A stretch of 64,000 nt of DNA, from positions 4,611 to 68,610 of the forward strand of contig CAYZPM010000020.1 of the NCBI GenBank assembly GCA_964480365.1, written 5' to 3'. The translations under genes and the position numbers were made by a program. Positions within the stretch are counted from its first letter, which is position 1. Each line of letters opens with the position of its first letter. Origin of the DNA: CAIQPV01 sp964480365. GTDB lineage: Bacteria; Pseudomonadota; Gammaproteobacteria; Burkholderiales; Gallionellaceae. The notes under the pieces were generated by a model. The model did no database searches, was not told where the DNA came from, and was given only the letters and a program-made list of their open reading frames with translations. Positions 44,976 through 52,686 of the stretch are shown piece after piece.

Positions 44976-45293
44976 ATGCCACATATTCACGAAATAGCGA
45001 CTGTTACCTCAAAAGGCCAGATTACCTTGCCCAAGCCTATCCGTCAGGCATTGGGAATTGGGGTCGGAGGCAAGGTGGCTTTCGATCTTCGCGGCACCGA
45101 TGTCGTTGTGACCCGTGCCGATGAGGAGCACGAAGACCCTGCCATTGGCGCTTTCCTGACTTTGCTGGAAAATGATATTAAGTCGGGCAAACACCTGGCC
45201 TCAATGCCGGACGATCTGACGCAGGCGATGCTGAGCAATCTTAGTCACACTGTTGATCTCGATGAAGAGATTGTCGGCGAAGTTGCCCTGTAA
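44976..45293 (+). CDS. prlF: PrlF-like AbrB-fold antitoxin
   Basis: A 105-residue antitoxin. The swapped-hairpin AbrB domain is at 5-50 (EIATVTSKGQITLPKPIRQALGIGVGGKVAFDL), followed by a tail with DPAIGAFLTLLENDI that should neutralise the toxin. GCAGGAGG precedes the ATG. A likely promoter lies just upstream: TTGACA at 44920-44925 with TATCCTTACA beyond. It overlaps yhaV by one base (TAATG). Confidence 0.92.
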   Translation: MPHIHEIATVTSKGQITLPKPIRQALGIGVGGKVAFDLRGTDVVVTRADEEHEDPAIGAFLTLLENDIKSGKHLASMPDDLTQAMLSNLSHTVDLDEEIVGEVAL

Positions 45294-45742
45294 TGCAGCG
45301 CCACGGTTGGTCGTTGTTGTTTCACGATTGCCTGATTGAGCAACTTCATAAATTGAAAGCGGCTTCAGATAGAGCAGAAGCGTCTGACCCCCTCGGTTTT
45401 GCGTCCAATGCCAACGTCAAGCTTTACCGTGCTTTGAGTCAGTTGATTCTTGAAACTGTGCCCAGCGACCCTGCCCGCGAAGAATATCGGCAGGGTAATA
45501 CGATGGGGACGGCTTATCGCCATTGGCGCAGAGCTAAAATCGGACGACGCTTCCGGCTGTTTTTTCGTTATGATTCGAAGTTGAAGGTAATTGTTTTTTC
45601 CTGGGTCAACGACGAACGCACATTGCGCTCGGCAGGAAGTCGATCTGATCCTTATGCAGTTTTTCAGAAAATGCTGGATCGGGGCAATCCGCCTGATGAT
45701 TGGGATACACTGGTCGTAACAAGTCGAACGGATTGGAGTTAA
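45293..45742 (+). CDS. yhaV: YhaV-type RNase toxin
   Basis: A 149-residue toxin of the YhaV family (RelE superfamily) that cleaves mRNA and rRNA. Motifs: WSLLFHDCLIEQLHKLK, then RQGNTMGTAYRHWRRAKIGRRFRLFFRYDSKLKVIVFSWVNDE, and SDPYAVFQKMLDRGNPP. Length matches the family (about 150). It is paired with prlF and lies between the two 48-bp direct repeats. Confidence 0.94.
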   Translation: MQRHGWSLLFHDCLIEQLHKLKAASDRAEASDPLGFASNANVKLYRALSQLILETVPSDPAREEYRQGNTMGTAYRHWRRAKIGRRFRLFFRYDSKLKVIVFSWVNDERTLRSAGSRSDPYAVFQKMLDRGNPPDDWDTLVVTSRTDWS

Positions 45743-45796
45743 CTCCATTTCTATGTCAAACGTGCTTTTTGTAGGGTGGGCTGGCGCAACACTTTT

Positions 45797-45844
45797 TTCT
45801 GATTATCCGTTGTACGCGCAGGGGATTCTACGGAAGACCTTGGG
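45797..45844 (+). repeat. 48-bp direct repeat, right copy
   Basis: Exact copy of 44708-44755. With it, the repeats bracket prlF-yhaV, unit spacing 1089 bp. No transposase lies between them. Confidence 0.92.
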
Positions 45845-46035
45845 ATGGGACAGGCGATTGGGTCGGATATTACCTGTGATGAATGAGTAGTATGAGGAGA
45901 TACGAAAAACTGACCTGAGAGCAAATCGCCGTTTTCGATGGCCAGTTCTGTTGGCGGCGATAGCCTCGCCGATTTCAATGACCAGTTCTTTGAGCAGTCA
46001 CTGGTTAACAAGCAATTCCGATTAAAATCAATTGT

Positions 46036-47403
46036 TCATAATTTGAGTTGCGCCTTGATCAGATTGCGATATGTCCATGCATGATGCTGCAAAAATTCAT
46101 CTGACTTATCACCTGGAGTGCCGTACACAAGTATAACGTGGCCTGCTGCCATGAAATTCCAGGATGAACCAATCTTGTCCTGACCAATGGGGCCAAGTTT
46201 AGGATAGTTGTAGTAATAACCAAAACCGGCATCATCCTTTTTAACAAATGGCTCAGCGATTCTGCCAACCGCACCGTGCAAACCGCTTCCTATCCCTGCA
46301 ATATAGTGAAACGTCTTCATTAAAAAAGATGTCCCAGGCAGATCGCCATCAAGGTCAGCCAGATCCTGCAAGGTTAACGGCACTTGCGGTACTGGGTCTA
46401 TGTCGTTATTGATAACAATTGCATTGTCCAAACTTTGAGTGATGTTTGCAAAATCGGCGGCAAATGCGAAATTACCTGGCTTGGGCTGGGCATAAACATA
46501 CGATTTCAATTTGTAATTTTTGCCTAATAGATCGAATGCGTTGCTCGACGTCGTCGCATTCTTCATGGCGTAATGCAAGAAGGCGTGGGTCAGCGTAGCC
46601 ATGGATGCACCCTGGCTGTGTCCGACTATGTATAGACGAGCGTTTGCGGGAAGGGATTTGTCATGCAGTACCCGTAGAATGCCGTAGCGATCGTCGAGTA
46701 GCAGGGAGAATGTCGCATGAGCGAAGCCGCTATGTATAGATGCTTCCTCAAAGCTTGCAAATGAAACAGCGGGATTTAGAAACTTCTGTGCGAGTACCGG
46801 ATGGAACAGAAAATCTTCGACCGCGCTGGGAAGGGCGGAGAACACAGTTCCGCGTATCGCAATGGCATACGCTCCTTTGTTCTCATTGCGTCCTTCATAA
46901 AGAAGCCACGCTGACTCATAAGGACCGAAACCGTTGTATCTTGGATCATCGGAAAAAGCCTGCGCCGTCCATGCCGATGGCGGTTTTTTCGAGGCGCGAT
47001 CAAGGATGTCGCGGTAAAGCTTGACCCACCCCTTGCTTTCTTCAGTTTCGCCTGCGCCTCTAAAAGCAATCACGTCCTTTGCCACTTCCTTGCGGCTGTC
47101 ATAAATCGGAGTTGGATTCCAAAGTTCTGGATTGATATGAGGGATGTAGTTAGGGTTTGTCGGGGCAGTCATACGATCATCCTGACTGTCTAGCTCAACA
47201 CAAAATTCAATAAACTCACTGGCTTCTGTGAATTTATATCCCTTGTTGTTGGGATCACCGCTCGTGTATTGGCTATCCGGTTGAAAATTACGTTTCATAT
47301 ATCCTCCCGTTGTTGCACAACCCGTGATGCACATCACAGTTACTATCCAAGCAGCCCATGAATTAACAGTCGTTGAAGATACAATAATTCCCCGCTTCCT
47401 CAT
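46036..47403 (-). CDS. Class 3 lipase-like lipoprotein
   Basis: A 455-residue protein from the ATG at 47403, which gives a lipoprotein signal (SSTTVNSWAAWIVTVMCITGC); the frame is open 35 codons further upstream. The alpha/beta core has the nucleophile elbow YIVGHSQGASMATL, the acid NNDIDPVPQVPL and H in MAAGHVILVYG, as in Lipase_3. Preceding blocks include GAYAIAIRGTV. Probably an outer-membrane-anchored esterase or lipase. The region upstream of the start is unremarkable. Confidence 0.85.
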   Translation of the reverse strand: MRKRGIIVSSTTVNSWAAWIVTVMCITGCATTGGYMKRNFQPDSQYTSGDPNNKGYKFTEASEFIEFCVELDSQDDRMTAPTNPNYIPHINPELWNPTPIYDSRKEVAKDVIAFRGAGETEESKGWVKLYRDILDRASKKPPSAWTAQAFSDDPRYNGFGPYESAWLLYEGRNENKGAYAIAIRGTVFSALPSAVEDFLFHPVLAQKFLNPAVSFASFEEASIHSGFAHATFSLLLDDRYGILRVLHDKSLPANARLYIVGHSQGASMATLTHAFLHYAMKNATTSSNAFDLLGKNYKLKSYVYAQPKPGNFAFAADFANITQSLDNAIVINNDIDPVPQVPLTLQDLADLDGDLPGTSFLMKTFHYIAGIGSGLHGAVGRIAEPFVKKDDAGFGYYYNYPKLGPIGQDKIGSSWNFMAAGHVILVYGTPGDKSDEFLQHHAWTYRNLIKAQLKL

Positions 47404-47625
47404 GGCGCAGCGTAGATAACAATACAACTGCAAGGACTGAAACTGACTAAGTTGTACCCGAAGAAATTGAACAGCAAGATTCCACGTGCCTAATAGCTGA
47501 ATATGCATAACAGCATCTCCTTGATATCAAGAGGCGGACTTTCGATTATGCATTCAAACTCTTCTCGTTGACGGCTTGCGGAGAAACGGGGTCTTTGGCA
47601 TTACAACATTTGCCCCCTAACTCGG

Positions 47626-48744
47626 CTAGACGTTGATGTAGCGGGCGGCGAGGGCGACGCGTTTCAAATACGCCTCACGCGCGATCTGCACATCATCGAG
47701 GAAGTAAGGCAACTCCTTAAGTAACATGGCTTGCGGGCCATCCACCAAGGCTTTGGGCGGTGCCGGATGGAAGTCCACCAGCACCATGTTGGCACCGGCC
47801 AGCACGCCCTGCGCGGTGACATGCATCATGTCGAGAATGCCGTCCGGCGAGGCAGCGCGAGTGCCGACCGAGTGCGATGGATCGACGCACACCGGCATGC
47901 GCGTCAGCCGCTTCACCACCGGAACGTGCGCGAAATCGACAAAGTTACGGTGCGGGTCGCCCATGTTGGTCTTCATGCCGCGCAAGCAAAACACTACATT
48001 GCGGTTGCCCTCGGAAGCCAGATATTCTGCCGCATTCAGCGATTCGTCCAAGGTGATGCCAAAGCCACGTTTGAGCAGGATCGGCATCTCGGTCTGGCGC
48101 CCGACGATTTTCAGCAACTCGAAATTTTGTGTGTTGCGCGTGCCGATTTGCAGCATCACACCGGTCGGGTTTCCGGTCTGATGCAAAGCCTCGCGAATCT
48201 CATTCAGATGCGATTCATGGGTGATTTCCATCGCCATCACCTTGATGCCGTATTTTCCCGCTAGCTCGAACACATAAGGCAGGCAACTTTTGCCGTGTCC
48301 CTGAAAGGCATATGGGCTGGTGCGCGGCTTATACGCGCCCATACGTGTGCACACTTGGCCGTTGTCGTGCACTGCCTTGAGCATGATCTCGACATGCTCA
48401 CGGTTGTCCACAGCGCACAATCCGGCGAATACATTGAGCGTGTCCTGTCCGAAACGTACACCGTTATATTCGAAATGGGTAGGGCGCTGATCGTCCTTGT
48501 GGCGTCCGAGGATGCGGTATTCCTCCGATATGCGTACTACGCGTTCGACACAGGGCAGACTCTGCATATCACCGATGTCCAGCGCTTTGGTGTTGCCGAT
48601 CAGGTAAATTTCAGTCAAGGTCTGCTCGGTGCCGCGTTCGACATGCACGCGCGCCTGAATGCCCGGCAACCCGGCCAGATGCGCCGTCAATTGCTGGTAA
48701 TCCGCACCTTGTTGATCGGTGTTGGAAGAGAGGATCAGGATCAT
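47626..48744 (-). CDS. aroF: 3-deoxy-7-phosphoheptulonate synthase (DAHP synthase, type I-beta)
   Basis: A 372-residue enzyme that condenses PEP and erythrose 4-phosphate in the first step of aromatic amino acid synthesis. N-terminal regulatory-like segment 1-90, then the TIM barrel with GAYKPRTSPYAFQGHG, KVMAMEITHESHL, MLQIGTRNTQNF, LLKRGFG and DPSHSVGTRA. The GHG-KSC segment is unusual among relatives but the metal and PEP residues are in place. It follows slmA in the same direction. Confidence 0.9.
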   Translation of the reverse strand: MILILSSNTDQQGADYQQLTAHLAGLPGIQARVHVERGTEQTLTEIYLIGNTKALDIGDMQSLPCVERVVRISEEYRILGRHKDDQRPTHFEYNGVRFGQDTLNVFAGLCAVDNREHVEIMLKAVHDNGQVCTRMGAYKPRTSPYAFQGHGKSCLPYVFELAGKYGIKVMAMEITHESHLNEIREALHQTGNPTGVMLQIGTRNTQNFELLKIVGRQTEMPILLKRGFGITLDESLNAAEYLASEGNRNVVFCLRGMKTNMGDPHRNFVDFAHVPVVKRLTRMPVCVDPSHSVGTRAASPDGILDMMHVTAQGVLAGANMVLVDFHPAPPKALVDGPQAMLLKELPYFLDDVQIAREAYLKRVALAARYINV

Positions 48745-48760
48745 GAAAGATTACCCTTAT

Positions 48761-49339
48761 TTATTTGTTTGAGAGTATCGCCCACTGCTGCGACCATTGC
48801 GCCATCGGATCGCGCGCGTAGCCACTCTTGCCGAACATCTGCCAGCGTCCAATGACGTAGCACAGCAGCACATTGGCGTGCGCGCCCACGTCGGCGCTGG
48901 AGTCGAGTTCGCCCTGTGTTGCCGCGATGCGCAGCGCCTGTTTGAGCGTGGTCTCGATGCGGTCAAGAAACTGGTTGATGCGCGCCTGCAAACGTTCATC
49001 CTCGTTCACCAGCGCATCGCCGATCAGTACGCGGGTCATTCCGCGATTTTTCTGCGCGAAGCCGAGCAGCATGGCGACAATGCCCTCGGCCTGCCTCAAG
49101 CCGCTGGTTTCCTCGGCGGTGATCTTGTTCGCCAGCCCGAACACGGTCTGCTCGATGAACTCGATCAGCCCCTCGAACATCTGCGCCTTGCTGGCGAAGT
49201 GGCGATAGAGCGCGGCTTCGGAAATATCCAGCTTGGACGCGAGCAGGGCGGTGGTGATTTTTTCGCCCTTGGGTTGCTCCAGCATGGTAGCGATAGTTTG
49301 CAGAATTTGTAGTTTTCGTTCACCCGGTTTTGCGGCCAT
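48761..49339 (-). CDS. slmA: Nucleoid occlusion factor SlmA
   Basis: A 192-residue TetR-family protein that blocks FtsZ assembly over the nucleoid. The HTH is GEKITTALLASKLDISEAALYRHFASKAQMFEGLIEFIE (about 25-65), and the rest is the SlmA-type helical domain (GLRQAEGIVAMLLGFAQKNRGMTRVLIGDALVNEDERLQARINQFLDRIE). It follows the nucleotidase gene and precedes aroF in the same direction. The argB-nucleotidase-slmA order is typical of betaproteobacteria. Confidence 0.93.
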   Translation of the reverse strand: MAAKPGERKLQILQTIATMLEQPKGEKITTALLASKLDISEAALYRHFASKAQMFEGLIEFIEQTVFGLANKITAEETSGLRQAEGIVAMLLGFAQKNRGMTRVLIGDALVNEDERLQARINQFLDRIETTLKQALRIAATQGELDSSADVGAHANVLLCYVIGRWQMFGKSGYARDPMAQWSQQWAILSNK

Positions 49340-49351
49340 GTTGCTTCCTTT

Positions 49352-49993
49352 TCAAATCAGCCGCGACAAAACGCGCGGCAACTCCATCACACTACGAATT
49401 TTCACATCCACATAAGCGGGCGAACGCGGCGAGCTATCCACCCACACGGTACGCATTCCGAGACGCTTCGCCGCCTGCAAATTTTCTGCGCTGTCCTCTA
49501 CCATCACGCATTGCGCCGGGTTTAGACGATGCTTGCGCAATAGACGCATGAAACCCGACATCTGCGGCTTGGGCCGGTAATGTGTATGCTCGATGGCGAA
49601 CACGTCGTCGAACAAATCATCCACGCGCAGCAGTTTCAGCACGGCACGCGCATAGTGTTGCGGCGCGTTGGAAAACACCAGTTTCTTGCCCGGCAACTTA
49701 AGCAGCGTATGTCGCAGGCGCGGTTCGTGCAGCACCATGTTCGGCAACTCAGGGAACTGGTGCGTATGCCACAAAAAATGTTCCGGGTCGGTGCCATGGT
49801 GTTTCATCATGCCGGAGAGCGTAGCGCCATAACGCTGCCAGTAATGCACGCGCAACTCGCTCGCCGCCTGCTCTTCCATTCCAAGATACTGCTGCAAATA
49901 GGCCGTCATACTGCGGTTGATGTGCGGAAAGATGTGCGGCGTTGCATTGTGCAACGTGTTGTCGAGATCGAACACCCATACCGGCTTCATCAT
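49352..49993 (-). CDS. Pyrimidine 5'-nucleotidase (HAD superfamily)
   Basis: A 213-residue HAD hydrolase. Motif I VFDLDNTLHNATPHIF holds the nucleophile and acid aspartates, motif II is LVFSNAPQHY, the lysine sits in YRPKPQMSGFMRLL, and the second acid pair is VMVEDSAENLQAAKRLGM. This is the Phm8/SDT1-like pyrimidine nucleotidase group. 12 bases separate it from slmA. The inverted repeat 50022-50103 lies upstream, before argB. Confidence 0.92.
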   Translation of the reverse strand: MMKPVWVFDLDNTLHNATPHIFPHINRSMTAYLQQYLGMEEQAASELRVHYWQRYGATLSGMMKHHGTDPEHFLWHTHQFPELPNMVLHEPRLRHTLLKLPGKKLVFSNAPQHYARAVLKLLRVDDLFDDVFAIEHTHYRPKPQMSGFMRLLRKHRLNPAQCVMVEDSAENLQAAKRLGMRTVWVDSSPRSPAYVDVKIRSVMELPRVLSRLI

Positions 49994-50021
49994 TACTTAT
50001 ATAGTCGGCTATTAAATAGTT

Positions 50022-50103
50022 CTGTAGGCTGGCGGTGAGGTACGAACCCCAGCATGTTCGAGGCCACCAAACGCTTAGGTTCGTGCCTCACAGCCAGCCT
50101 ACA
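50022..50103. repeat. Inverted repeat between argB and nucleotidase gene
   Basis: TGTAGGCTGGCGGTGAGGTA (50022-50047) and its reverse complement (50078-50103) with few mismatches, 30-base spacer. Another dispersed repeat type; it may end argB transcripts. Confidence 0.82.
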
Positions 50104-50104
50104 T

Positions 50105-50989
50105 TTACTTGCTTTTTATCAGCGTGCCCACACCCTCATCCGTCAAGATTTCCAGCAGTAACGCATGCTCCACGCGACCATCAATGATATGCACCGTTTT
50201 CACCCCGCCGCGCGCAGCATCCAGCGCCGAGTTGATCTTGGGCAACATGCCGCCGGACAACGTGCCGTCCTCCACCAGCGCATCTATCTGCTTTGGCGTT
50301 AGCCCGGTAAGCAGGTTGCCATCCTTGTCCAGTACGCCCGGCGTGTTGGTAAGTAGCACCAGCTTTTCGGCGCGCAGCACTTCCGCCAGCTTGCCCGCCA
50401 CCAAGTCGGCGTTGATGTTTAGTGTCTCGCCATCCGGCGCCACGCCGATGGGTGCAATGACAGGAATGAAATCGCCGGAATCCAGGAAGGTGATGATCGA
50501 TGGGTCTATCTTGCTGATCTCGCCCACCAACCCGATATCCAGCATCTTGCCCGGCTCATCCTTACTTTCCAGCAGCAGCTTCTCGGCACGGATGAACGCG
50601 CCATCCTGTCCAGTCAGCCCCACCGCCTTGCCGCCGTGCTTGTTGATCAGGTTGACGATATCCTTGTTGACCTTGCCCAACACCATCTCGACCACGTCCA
50701 TGGTCTCTTCATCGGTGACGCGCATGCCCTGCACGAATTCGCCTTGCTTACCGACTTTTTTCAGCAACTCATTGATCTGCGGCCCGCCGCCATGCACCAC
50801 CACCGGGTTCATCCCGACCAGTTTGAGCAGCACCACGTCGCGTGCGAAGCTGTCCTGCAACTGTGGATCGGTCATGGCGTTGCCGCCGTACTTGACCACG
50901 ATGGTCTTGTCGAAAAAACGCTGGATGTAAGGCATCGCCTCGGAAAGCGTGCGAGCTTTCTTGTCTGCGGCGGACGGCGTGAGAGACAT
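50105..50989 (-). CDS. argB: Acetylglutamate kinase
   Basis: Phosphorylates N-acetylglutamate in arginine synthesis. The protein has 294 residues, normal length. Nucleotide and substrate motifs are KTIVVKYGGNAM, VVHGGGPQINELL and ALTNTPGVLD-type (VLLTNTPGVLDKDG), with GGMLPKINSALDAARGGVKTVHIIDGR at the end. It looks like the arginine-sensitive type with the N-terminal helix (MSLTPSAADKKARTLSEAMPYI). Confidence 0.96.
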   Translation of the reverse strand: MSLTPSAADKKARTLSEAMPYIQRFFDKTIVVKYGGNAMTDPQLQDSFARDVVLLKLVGMNPVVVHGGGPQINELLKKVGKQGEFVQGMRVTDEETMDVVEMVLGKVNKDIVNLINKHGGKAVGLTGQDGAFIRAEKLLLESKDEPGKMLDIGLVGEISKIDPSIITFLDSGDFIPVIAPIGVAPDGETLNINADLVAGKLAEVLRAEKLVLLTNTPGVLDKDGNLLTGLTPKQIDALVEDGTLSGGMLPKINSALDAARGGVKTVHIIDGRVEHALLLEILTDEGVGTLIKSK

Positions 50990-51035
50990 GATTTATCCTT
51001 ATGTAAAACTGCCGCGCATTCTACACCACAAAACA

Positions 51036-51062
51036 GAACAGGCGGCATCAAGCCGCCTGTTA
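51036..51062 (-). terminator. Terminator of the PCuAC gene pair
   Basis: AACAGGCGGC / GCCGCCTGTT stem with a 5-base loop, followed on the minus strand by CTGTTTTGT. It lies 27 bases after the stop of the gene at 51089. Confidence 0.83.
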
Positions 51063-51088
51063 CAGGGGAAGTCCGCACTTACTTGAAA

Positions 51089-51565
51089 TCACTGATGGTC
51101 ATGCACATCCTGCCCGCCATAATGCAGGTAACTCAACTCCAGTGCTCTCACCTCGGCCTCCACTTGCACGATGCGCACCTGCTTCCCGGAAAATTCCACC
51201 GTCAGGCTCACCGGCACATGGTCGCCCACCTTCAACGGTTGCTTCAGACCCACCAGCATCAGGGCGAAACTGTGCTCGCCGAACGCCAGCGTACGGTTGC
51301 GCGACAAGCGCAAACTCGGAAGCGTATGCGCCTCCATTTTGCCCCGACCGGGTAACAGCTGCTGAATTTCCACCGCCGTAGCCCAAGGGCTGCTCACCCC
51401 GATCAGCTTGGCCGGTTTTGTCGCGGTCAGCTTCAGTTGCAGCGAAGCCGACTGCTGCCCCGCAACACTTTCGCGAAGCCAAACATTGTCCACCAGCACC
51501 TCATCGCTTGCCCAGACATTGTTTGCCAACGCAAGCAGCACGGCGCACAACAGTTTCCGCCACAT
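51089..51565 (-). CDS. PCuAC-like periplasmic protein with degenerate copper site
   Basis: A 158-residue protein with a signal peptide (LLCAVLLALANNVWA). It shares the PCuAC (DUF461) fold: VDNVWLRESVAGQQSASLQLKL, VSSPWATAVEIQQLLPGRGKMEAH, FALMLVGLKQPLKVGDHVPVSLTVEF. The copper motif needs H-M, M, then H-x-M. Here the first His is replaced (IQQL) and the last Met is F (HSFALM), so copper binding is probably weakened. The tail GGQDVHDHQ offers His. It is a paralogue of the next gene. Confidence 0.88.
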   Translation of the reverse strand: MWRKLLCAVLLALANNVWASDEVLVDNVWLRESVAGQQSASLQLKLTATKPAKLIGVSSPWATAVEIQQLLPGRGKMEAHTLPSLRLSRNRTLAFGEHSFALMLVGLKQPLKVGDHVPVSLTVEFSGKQVRIVQVEAEVRALELSYLHYGGQDVHDHQ

Positions 51566-51736
51566 CGCTATTCTCCTGTCGTAGTCAATAGCCTACGTAC
51601 CTTTAATGCCACGAGCTGTCTTACCTTATACATCTTTGCAATATGTATGGCGCAAAAAAACGGACGGCATCAGCAGCCCATTGCACTCGGTAATGATGTT
51701 GCACGCCTAGTGGTCATGGTGGTGCTCGCGCATGTG

Positions 51737-52222
51737 TTACATCCCTTTCATGCCATGCATATCGCCCATGTCGTGCATGTCATGGCTCTCGGTCATCGGC
51801 CTGATCTCGGCCTTGGTATCCACGGTAGCCTTGTGTTTGTCGGCAAATTCAATGGTCAGCGTCAGCGGCACGCTGTCGCCCGTCTTGAGTGGTTGTTTCA
51901 GGTTGAGCAGCATCACATGGTTACCATTCTTTCCCAGGTCAACCGCCTTGCCTGCGGGCAGGGCAATGGATTCGATGGCGCGCATTTTCATTTTGCCGTC
52001 TTCATGCGTCATGCTGTGGATTTCGACTACTCCCGCTGCCGGGCTGGTAATCGCCACCAGCTTCGCTTCTTTTTTGCTGGTGATAGAAAACTGGATGGAG
52101 CCGCTGTCCTGTCCCGGTGCCGTGGCGCGCCCCCAAGCATCGCTCACTGTTATCCCAAGATCGGCTGCCGCCGCCGACATGGTAAGTAACGCACCTGCCA
52201 CCAACAAGATTATTTGACGCAT
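51737..52222 (-). CDS. Periplasmic copper chaperone PCuAC
   Basis: A 161-residue protein from the ATG at 52222 (AAGGAG upstream; the frame opens at 52270). Signal peptide MRQIILLVAGALLTMSAAAA. The PCuAC copper motif is intact: VEIHSMTHEDGKMKMR and NGNHVMLLNL, and the tail carries SHDMHDMGDMHGMKGM, rich in Met and His. PCuAC hands Cu(I) to the CuA centre of cytochrome oxidases. Sco is not in the window. It is upstream of the degenerate paralogue by 171 bases. Confidence 0.93.
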   Translation of the reverse strand: MRQIILLVAGALLTMSAAAADLGITVSDAWGRATAPGQDSGSIQFSITSKKEAKLVAITSPAAGVVEIHSMTHEDGKMKMRAIESIALPAGKAVDLGKNGNHVMLLNLKQPLKTGDSVPLTLTIEFADKHKATVDTKAEIRPMTESHDMHDMGDMHGMKGM

Positions 52223-52686
52223 TTTAACTCCTTGTACAATGAATATTGTTAAAGTGTGGACATGATACATATTTATCTTGCCCCGGCTACTGAGAAATTC
52301 AGTTCCTTACTCGACCGAAGATCAGCCTGTACCGAGTTTATCTTCGTTCCAAGTCAATCAAAGCGCAGAAATGATGCGACCAGCACCAAGTATGGCAGGG
52401 GTTCTCGGCAGGCAAAAATAACCAACCACTTGGCAACAGTATTTTTGTTGCTTAGTGAAATGGTTTGCTGCCTTATCAGTAGTTCCATCAGTTGTTTTAT
52501 CAGAGAACTCTCGCCCCACTACTTGGCGGGGAAAGGAATTTTAAGGCAGGCAAGCCTGGCTGGGAATGTGGCAAATTGTCGCACCCATAACACAGCTAAT
52601 CCTGTAAAATCCCGCATCATCGCCGTAGCAAAGGCATTGCAAAGAAATACTTGCCCAATGCCTATTGCAAGAGTAGTGTAATTAAT
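52223..52686. other. Divergent promoter region, no gene
   Basis: 464 bases between PCuAC and the DUF342 gene. A plus-strand ORF (52256-52681) has no family pattern and mixed composition; I do not accept it. Confidence 0.55.

Noticed and set aside
45751..46011. 86-residue minus-strand ORF after yhaV
   Set aside because: It crosses the right 48-bp repeat and has no family pattern.
52256..52681. 141-residue plus-strand ORF before the DUF342 gene
   Set aside because: No conserved motif, rare-codon-like composition and no ribosome site; more likely a promoter region.
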